Shown: positions 30,305 to 35,656 of the stretch, piece by piece
Layout: each line of letters opens with the position of its first letter
Numbering within the stretch: position 1 is the stretch's first letter
DNA from: an uncultured Anaerolineaceae bacterium
GTDB taxonomy: Bacteria > Chloroflexota > Anaerolineae > Anaerolineales > Anaerolineaceae
Assembly (NCBI GenBank): GCA_927443345.1
Contig: CAKMKJ010000050.1
Location: forward strand, 1 to 35,656
DNA: 35,656 nt
Direction: 5' to 3'
Translations under genes and position numbers: made by a program
The notes under the pieces: generated by a model
Seen by the model: only the letters and a program-made list of their open reading frames with translations
Told to the model about the DNA's origin: nothing
Databases searched by the model: none

Positions 30305-33091
30305 ATGCCCCCAGTTCTCTATTTAATCGACGGACATGCCCTGGCCTATCGTGCTTACTTTGCTCTTACGGCCGGTGCTGGCAGCGAACGGCTGCAAACC
30401 AAATCAGGTGAACCCACCGCAGGGATTCTGGGATTCGCCAATGTGGTGATGCGTCTGCTGGAACAAGAAAGACCTGAATACCTGGCAGTTGCATTCGACA
30501 CCGGCAAAACCTTCCGCAATGATTTGTTCCCGGGTTACAAGGCCACACGCGCGAAAATGCCTGATGACCTGCGCCCGCAAATTGACCGCATCCGTCAACT
30601 GGTGGATGCTTTTAACCTGCCCCGACTTGAGCAGGAAGGCGTCGAAGCGGATGACATCCTCGGCACGATCGCTTATCAGGCGGTGGAACAAGGCTTCGGC
30701 GTCAAGATCATAACCGGCGACCGCGACCTGCTGCAACTGGTAAACGAACGCATTGTAGTGGCCTTATCAGGAACAAAAATCTCTGAAGCCAAGAACTATA
30801 CCGCTGAAGACGTTAAAACATACCTGGGAGTGAACCCCGACCAGGTGGTGGATTATAAGGCCCTGGTGGGCGACACATCAGATAACATTCCCGGCGTGCC
30901 AGGAGTAGGCCAAAAGACTGCCGTTAGCCTTTTGGAGAAATACCAGACCCTGGATGAAGTTTATGCCCACGTGGCTGAAATCCCCGGCAAGATGGGTCAA
31001 AAAATTGCTGATGGAAAAGACTCTGCCTATATGAGCCAGACACTGGCCAGAATTAAGACGGATGTAAGCATTACCTTGAAGCTGGAAGACGCCAGAACCG
31101 ATCACATTAATGTGCCGGCTGTCGAAGCGCTTTTCCGAGAGCTTGAATTTCGCACCCTGGTCACCCGACTGCACACGGTCGCAGCGCCTTTTGTCAAAGC
31201 CGCGCAAAAAGGACAGATGAATCTGTTTGGCAGTGAAGTGCAAGTGATCGGCGTGCCTTCACAATATTCATTGGAAACCGTGATTGTCAACACAACAGAA
31301 AAACTAAGAGAATTATCCGCTTTGTTAGCCGTTTCGCCAAAAATCGCCTTTGATACCGAGACCACTTCAACCGACCCGCTCAAAGCGGACCTGGTAGGTA
31401 TTTCAGTGTCGGTCAAGGAAGGCACCGGGTATTACATCCCGGTTGGACACACCGGCTTAACTGCCCAATTGCCCACAGCAGAGGTTATTCAAGCGCTCAA
31501 ACCAGCCTTTACCGATCCAAAAATCGAAAAGATCGGACACAACATCAAATATGATGCGTTAGTTTTGGCTAACTACGACCTTGAAGTTTTTCCGCTTTCT
31601 TTTGACACCATGTTGGCCGAATGGCTTATTGACCCCTCTTCACACAATCTTGGGCTTAAAGACATGGCAGCCGACTATCTCAATGCCAGCATGACCCATA
31701 TTGAAGAATTGATCGGTAAAGGCAAAACTCAAATTACGATGGACCAGGTGCCGGTTGAATCTGCCGCTCCTTATGCTGCCGCGGATGCTGAAGTCACCTT
31801 TAGACTGGCTCCGCTGGTCGAAAAGAAAATGGAAGATCGGAAATGTACCAAGATCTTCAATGAAATTGAAATGCCACTGGTGCCTGTTTTAATGCAGATG
31901 GAACGCAATGGCATTTTGCTGGATGTAGAATTCTTCAAGAAATTCAGCGGCGAAATGAACATCAGGTTGCGAGAAATCGAAGACCAGGTTTACAAAGCCG
32001 TCGGGTATCCCTTCAACCTCAATTCAACGCAGCAGCTATCAAAAGTGCTGTTTGAAACCCTCAGGCTGACTCCGCCTGACCGCAACAAAAAAACCGCAAG
32101 CGGACATTTTTCAACCTCGGCGGCGGTTTTGGATGAACTGAGTGGCAAACACCCGGTAGTGGATCTGCTGCTGGAATACCGAGAACTGGCCAAATTAAAA
32201 TCTACTTATCTTGATTCGCTGCCGCTGCAGGTGAATTCACGCACCGGCAGAGTGCATACCAACTTCAATCAAACCGGATCCGTGACAGGCCGATTGGCTT
32301 CCACTGACCCGAACCTGCAAAACATCCCCACCCGCACCGAAATTGGACGACAAGTGCGGCTCGGGTTTAAATCTTCCCCTGGCTGCGTGCTGCTGGCTGT
32401 GGATTATTCACAAATAGAACTGCGAATTGTGGCACACATGTCTGGTGATGAGGCCATGTTGAACGCCTTCCGCGCTGGCCAGGATATCCACGCTGCGACA
32501 GCGGCGGCCATTAATGGGATTACGCTTGAAGAGGTCACCAAAGATCAACGCCGTCACGCCAAAGCCATTAATTTTGGTTTGATTTACGGCATGAGTGCGT
32601 TCGGCTTGAGCCGTTCGACCGATTTAACCCTCGGAGAAGCCGAAAACTTTGTAAAAGGCTATTTTGAAAACTTCCCGGGTGTTAAGAGCTACCTTGATAA
32701 CATCCGCATGGTAGCAACGCGCCAGGGGTATGTCGAAACCATGCTGGGACGCCGCCGCTACTTTCCCAACCTGGCTAATCCAATTAATGTCAATATGAAA
32801 AACCGTGAAGAAAGAGAAGCCATCAACGCTCCCATCCAGGGCACGGCTGCGGATATTATGAAACTGGCATTAATCCAACTGCCGCCGGTGCTCAAGGCAA
32901 AAAAATTACAGGCAAAAATTCTTTTACAAGTACACGATGAACTTGTTTTGGATGTACCCGAAGGCGAATTGGCTGATACTGCTAAAGTAGTTCAAAGTGT
33001 AATGTCTGAAGCTTACAAGTTGTCGATCCCCTTGTCGACTGAAGCCCGAAGCGGCATCAATTGGGGAAGCATGCAAGTGCTTAATATTTGA
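30305..33091 (+). CDS. polA: DNA polymerase I with active-looking proofreading domain
   Basis: Pol I fills gaps and removes RNA primers. At 928 residues it matches the E. coli enzyme in length. The 5'-3' nuclease (about 1-300) has LIDGHALAYRAYFA, EADDILGT, TGDRDLLQL and GDTSDNIPGVPG. The 3'-5' exonuclease keeps Asp350 and Glu352 (FDTETTS), NIKYDALV and YAAADAEVT, unlike many Pol I enzymes (such as Taq) that have lost it. The polymerase part has motif A DYSQIELR (Asp700), the O-helix RRHAKAINFGLIYG and motif C VHDEL (Asp878). AGGA lies before the ATG. It sits between the 977-residue protein and the TPR gene with short gaps (23 and 22 bases), so it should be co-transcribed with both. Confidence 0.98.
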   Translation: MPPVLYLIDGHALAYRAYFALTAGAGSERLQTKSGEPTAGILGFANVVMRLLEQERPEYLAVAFDTGKTFRNDLFPGYKATRAKMPDDLRPQIDRIRQLVDAFNLPRLEQEGVEADDILGTIAYQAVEQGFGVKIITGDRDLLQLVNERIVVALSGTKISEAKNYTAEDVKTYLGVNPDQVVDYKALVGDTSDNIPGVPGVGQKTAVSLLEKYQTLDEVYAHVAEIPGKMGQKIADGKDSAYMSQTLARIKTDVSITLKLEDARTDHINVPAVEALFRELEFRTLVTRLHTVAAPFVKAAQKGQMNLFGSEVQVIGVPSQYSLETVIVNTTEKLRELSALLAVSPKIAFDTETTSTDPLKADLVGISVSVKEGTGYYIPVGHTGLTAQLPTAEVIQALKPAFTDPKIEKIGHNIKYDALVLANYDLEVFPLSFDTMLAEWLIDPSSHNLGLKDMAADYLNASMTHIEELIGKGKTQITMDQVPVESAAPYAAADAEVTFRLAPLVEKKMEDRKCTKIFNEIEMPLVPVLMQMERNGILLDVEFFKKFSGEMNIRLREIEDQVYKAVGYPFNLNSTQQLSKVLFETLRLTPPDRNKKTASGHFSTSAAVLDELSGKHPVVDLLLEYRELAKLKSTYLDSLPLQVNSRTGRVHTNFNQTGSVTGRLASTDPNLQNIPTRTEIGRQVRLGFKSSPGCVLLAVDYSQIELRIVAHMSGDEAMLNAFRAGQDIHAATAAAINGITLEEVTKDQRRHAKAINFGLIYGMSAFGLSRSTDLTLGEAENFVKGYFENFPGVKSYLDNIRMVATRQGYVETMLGRRRYFPNLANPINVNMKNREEREAINAPIQGTAADIMKLALIQLPPVLKAKKLQAKILLQVHDELVLDVPEGELADTAKVVQSVMSEAYKLSIPLSTEARSGINWGSMQVLNI

Positions 33092-33113
33092 TTTTCAAGG
33101 TGAAAGAGAAATC

Positions 33114-35444
33114 ATGAGCCAAGAAACTGCCCAATTTCAAACCCTAATGAGCCAGGGGCACACGGCTGCCTGGGAGCAAGACTGGGCCAAAGCTCTGGAA
33201 AACTATCGCCTAGCCCTGCTTGAAAATCCACAAGATGCAATGGCTCTTGCAAGCGCCGGTTTGGCCTGCTATCAACTGGAACAGTATGACGAGGCATTAA
33301 AGTTTTACATCCGCTGCTCTAGCATCACCCCTGATGACCCAATGCCGTATGAAAAGATGGGGCGGATATTTGAACACACAGGCGCAATTATCGATGCTGT
33401 CAAAGCTTTCATGCAATGCGGAGAAAAGCAGTTGAAAGCGCGTGATGCCGAACATGCTATTGCTGCATTCAAAGAAGCCATTCGTTTGGATCCAAATAAT
33501 CAGACGGTACGCATGCGGCTGGCTATGATCTATGACAAAATGGGATTGAAAGCCGAAAGTGTCAGTGAATATTTGTTTGTTGCCGCCTTAATGCAATTCA
33601 GCGGAGACCCCTCCAAAGCAAGCCAGGTGGTGCAATATACACTGGGACTTGAACCGCAAAACCAGGCAGCCCAAAATGCCATGATGCAGCTAAAAACCGG
33701 CCAACAAATGACCCTGCCCCTATCCACCAATGGTGGCACCGGACCAATTCAATCACCAAAAATAAAACAAACTGAAAATCTCGTTCCGTCAACAGAAACC
33801 CTGCCAAAATATGATCCGCTCACTGAAGCACGACTGGTTGCTGTAAAAGAAATGGCTGGCATGCTGTTTGAACAGTCAGAGGCTGCCAGCGCTGACGGAC
33901 ATGTTCCCATGCGCCGCCAGATTCATTTGCTGCGCGGAACCGGTGATCTTTCGTCAAAAGATGCAGAACGATCACGGGCGCGCACCCACTTGAGCCGCAC
34001 CATTGATTTGCAGACTGCCGGCAAAGATGACGAAGCAGCCGTGGAACTGGAAAGAGCCATCGACCTCGGGCTCAACCTTTCTGCTGCGGAATATGTGCTT
34101 GCACTGCTGACGCATTCAGCCAATCCGCAAAAAGCACTCAAGCATCTGCAAAAGGCTGTCAGAAATCCGGCCTATGCACTGGCATCGAATTTATTAATGG
34201 CACAAATTCAAGAAAAAGCCGGCCATTTGAAAGAATCAAGCACCTATGCGTTGCAAGCCCTGAAATTAGCAGATGTGCTATCAGTGCCTCGCGAGATGGA
34301 AAACGAGCTCGTCCAGCTATATGAACCCATACTCGAAGCACACGAGCGGGTTAATGAAGAAAAAGACCTGACCAGTATCACAAAAACCATTCAAGCCCAG
34401 CTCATGCGCACTGATTGGCGGGAGTATATCAAAGAAGCCCGCAGTCAACTGCCGCATCAACCCGAGGGAAGTCCTCCCATTCCGCTGGCAGAAATGCTGC
34501 TCGAAACCACCAGCAGCCAGGTGATTGAAGCACTGGCTTTTATCAAACAACTGGCAGCTGAAGGCAAGATCCGCACAGCCATGGAAGAAGCATTTTATGC
34601 CCTCACCCACGCGCCCAACTATTTGCCGCTGCATGTTCAGATCGGTGAACTGCTAATCATAGAAGGACGCATCCACGAAGCGGTTGAAAAATTTAATCTG
34701 GTGGCTTATCTCTATAATGTCAGGGGTGAAACCAACCAAGCCGTGAGGTTGTTAACGCGCGTTTCAAAACTTGCGCCAATGGATCTTTCGGTCAGGGACA
34801 TGTTGATCGACTTGTTGATCTCATCAGGCCGCATGGATGAAGCCGTGCAGCAATACATGGATATTGCCAATGTTCACTATCTGCTGGCTGAACTGGATCT
34901 GGCCAGAGTAGATTATCAAAAGGGCTTATCTCTTTCACAAAAGACAGTTACATCACGCACCTGGGCTGTGCAAATTCTGAATAAATTGGCCGATATCGAA
35001 CTTCAGAGCCTGGATCTGAAACAGGCGATCAAAATTCTTGAACAATTGCGCAGTCTGGAACCTCTTGAATCCACCACGCGGGCGACCTTGATTGATCTTT
35101 ACTTGCGTATTGGTCTACCATCAGGCGCGATGAATGAATTGGATGCTTTCCTCAGGCTGCTTGAAACTGCAGGCCACTCTGATCGGTCAGAACGTTTTCT
35201 TGACAGTATATTGGATGACCGCCCCGATAATATCGACATTCAAAAACGCTTGATTCGGTTTTATCAAAATCAAAATAAGCAGTCAGAAATCATTGCAAAA
35301 CTGGATGCCCTGGCGGAAAAATGTCTGCGTCAAGAAAATCGCGATGGGGCATTGGCAACCTTACAAAACTTGATCACCTTGAATCCACCCAACAGCAACG
35401 ATTATCGCAGACTTTATGAAGAGTTGAGAAATCAAAAGAAATAA
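33114..35444 (+). CDS. Large TPR-repeat protein
   Basis: The 776-residue protein is built of tetratricopeptide repeats, clear at the N-terminus (WAKALENYRLALLENPQDAMAL; YDEALKFYIRCSSITPDDP; EHAIAAFKEAIRLDPNN) and again in the C-terminal half (IHEAVEKFNLVAYLY; QAVRLLTRVSKLAP; KQAIKILEQLRSLEP; GALATLQNLITLNPP). A less regular region (about 195-270) with a Gln/Thr/Pro-rich stretch separates them. No signal peptide or membrane helix is visible, so it is probably a cytoplasmic scaffold. AAGGTGA lies before the ATG, 22 bases after polA. Its partner is unknown; the 977-residue protein two genes upstream is a candidate from operon sharing. Confidence 0.85.
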   Translation: MSQETAQFQTLMSQGHTAAWEQDWAKALENYRLALLENPQDAMALASAGLACYQLEQYDEALKFYIRCSSITPDDPMPYEKMGRIFEHTGAIIDAVKAFMQCGEKQLKARDAEHAIAAFKEAIRLDPNNQTVRMRLAMIYDKMGLKAESVSEYLFVAALMQFSGDPSKASQVVQYTLGLEPQNQAAQNAMMQLKTGQQMTLPLSTNGGTGPIQSPKIKQTENLVPSTETLPKYDPLTEARLVAVKEMAGMLFEQSEAASADGHVPMRRQIHLLRGTGDLSSKDAERSRARTHLSRTIDLQTAGKDDEAAVELERAIDLGLNLSAAEYVLALLTHSANPQKALKHLQKAVRNPAYALASNLLMAQIQEKAGHLKESSTYALQALKLADVLSVPREMENELVQLYEPILEAHERVNEEKDLTSITKTIQAQLMRTDWREYIKEARSQLPHQPEGSPPIPLAEMLLETTSSQVIEALAFIKQLAAEGKIRTAMEEAFYALTHAPNYLPLHVQIGELLIIEGRIHEAVEKFNLVAYLYNVRGETNQAVRLLTRVSKLAPMDLSVRDMLIDLLISSGRMDEAVQQYMDIANVHYLLAELDLARVDYQKGLSLSQKTVTSRTWAVQILNKLADIELQSLDLKQAIKILEQLRSLEPLESTTRATLIDLYLRIGLPSGAMNELDAFLRLLETAGHSDRSERFLDSILDDRPDNIDIQKRLIRFYQNQNKQSEIIAKLDALAEKCLRQENRDGALATLQNLITLNPPNSNDYRRLYEELRNQKK

Positions 35445-35473
35445 AGATCACTTGGAACCTTGCGTTATCGAGC

Positions 35474-35656
35474 TTAGAAAACCCCGCAATTGTTTAAATA
35501 TCTGGTGTATTCTTTATCACACCCTTGTATGTGACCCATCCACCAATCTGCAAGAAAACCTATTGTTTCCAATATTACTGTATGCCCTTCCGACTCAATC
35601 CTTTGCATGAATCCGTTAATTTTCAGTTGGTATAAATTATGTTCACTTTTTTGAGT
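35474..35656 (-). CDS. Bacteriohemerythrin, C-terminal 60 residues (cut by window edge)
   Basis: A minus-strand frame is open from the window end to a TAA at 35474-35476. Its last residues read FLADWWMGHIQGCDKEYTRY, matching the end of hemerythrin domains, where the HxxxxD pair (here His42 and Asp47 of the fragment) ligates the di-iron site. An upstream Glu (HTVILETIGFL) may correspond to the preceding helix. Hemerythrins bind or sense oxygen or transfer it. The gene begins outside the window. It is convergent with the TPR gene, 29 bases away, with no obvious terminator between. Confidence 0.65.
   Translation of the reverse strand, partial: TQKSEHNLYQLKINGFMQRIESEGHTVILETIGFLADWWMGHIQGCDKEYTRYLNNCGVF

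Overview
The window looks like a chromosomal segment of a Chloroflexota bacterium of the Anaerolineae type. This is inferred from the protein families and their style: Thr/Pro-rich linkers after lipoprotein and membrane anchors, an archaeal-type AspRS, a CobN-type chelatase gene with a frameshift, a B12-dependent methylmalonyl-CoA mutase module and tandem M42 peptidases. No taxonomic search was possible. Most genes are housekeeping or conserved. There is no phage, insertion sequence or CRISPR array.

Layout. Bases 1-641 (minus strand): a tRNA-Thr(UGU)/Tyr/Thr(GGU)/tuf operon with a clear promoter, cut by the window edge in tuf. Bases 652-4719 (minus): a tightly packed five-gene operon (DUF5680 protein, PhzF-like isomerase, PfkB sugar kinase, esterase-D-like hydrolase, and an alpha-toroid prenyltransferase/cyclase-like gene broken by a frameshift). 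Bases 4799-7358: rarA and a histidine phosphatase (plus), convergent with rdgB (minus). Bases 7397-9234 (plus): a DUF177 protein and the primary sigma factor, with a textbook promoter and a terminator. Bases 9240-15235 (minus): a membrane protein, then the operon mutase B12 subunit - meaB - aspS - GNAT - prs - mutM. Bases 15236-17570 (plus): an AT-rich patch with a lipoprotein carrying only the C-terminal half of an ABC solute-binding protein, then two DUF4190 membrane proteins. Bases 17612-19745: a metal-chelatase gene whose AAA+ and VWA parts lie in different frames, joined by a -1 frameshift signal (A7 run, 6-nt spacer, GC hairpin). Bases 19784-23738: a Thr/Pro-rich membrane-anchored protein, three consecutive M42 aminopeptidases and a small two-helix membrane protein. 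Bases 23753-27217 (minus): wecC - wecB - glycosyltransferase. Bases 27313-35444 (plus): a 977-residue multidomain protein, polA and a large TPR protein. Bases 35474-35656 (minus): the C-terminal end of a hemerythrin.

The two most notable items are the chelatase frameshift and the 977-residue protein. The latter reads as a degenerate receiver domain, a Roadblock/LC7-like domain, fifteen SQxx(I/L)(D/E) motifs resembling the CheY-binding N-terminus of FliM (mostly in a 144-bp tandem repeat), an acidic/Pro linker and a C-terminal domain resembling an IS200/Y1 transposase that has lost its HUH and Tyr residues. I know of no described protein of this architecture. Three genes (rarA, the Thr/Pro membrane protein and the 977-residue protein) share an arrangement with exactly six bases between a -10 hexamer and the ATG, which suggests leaderless mRNAs.
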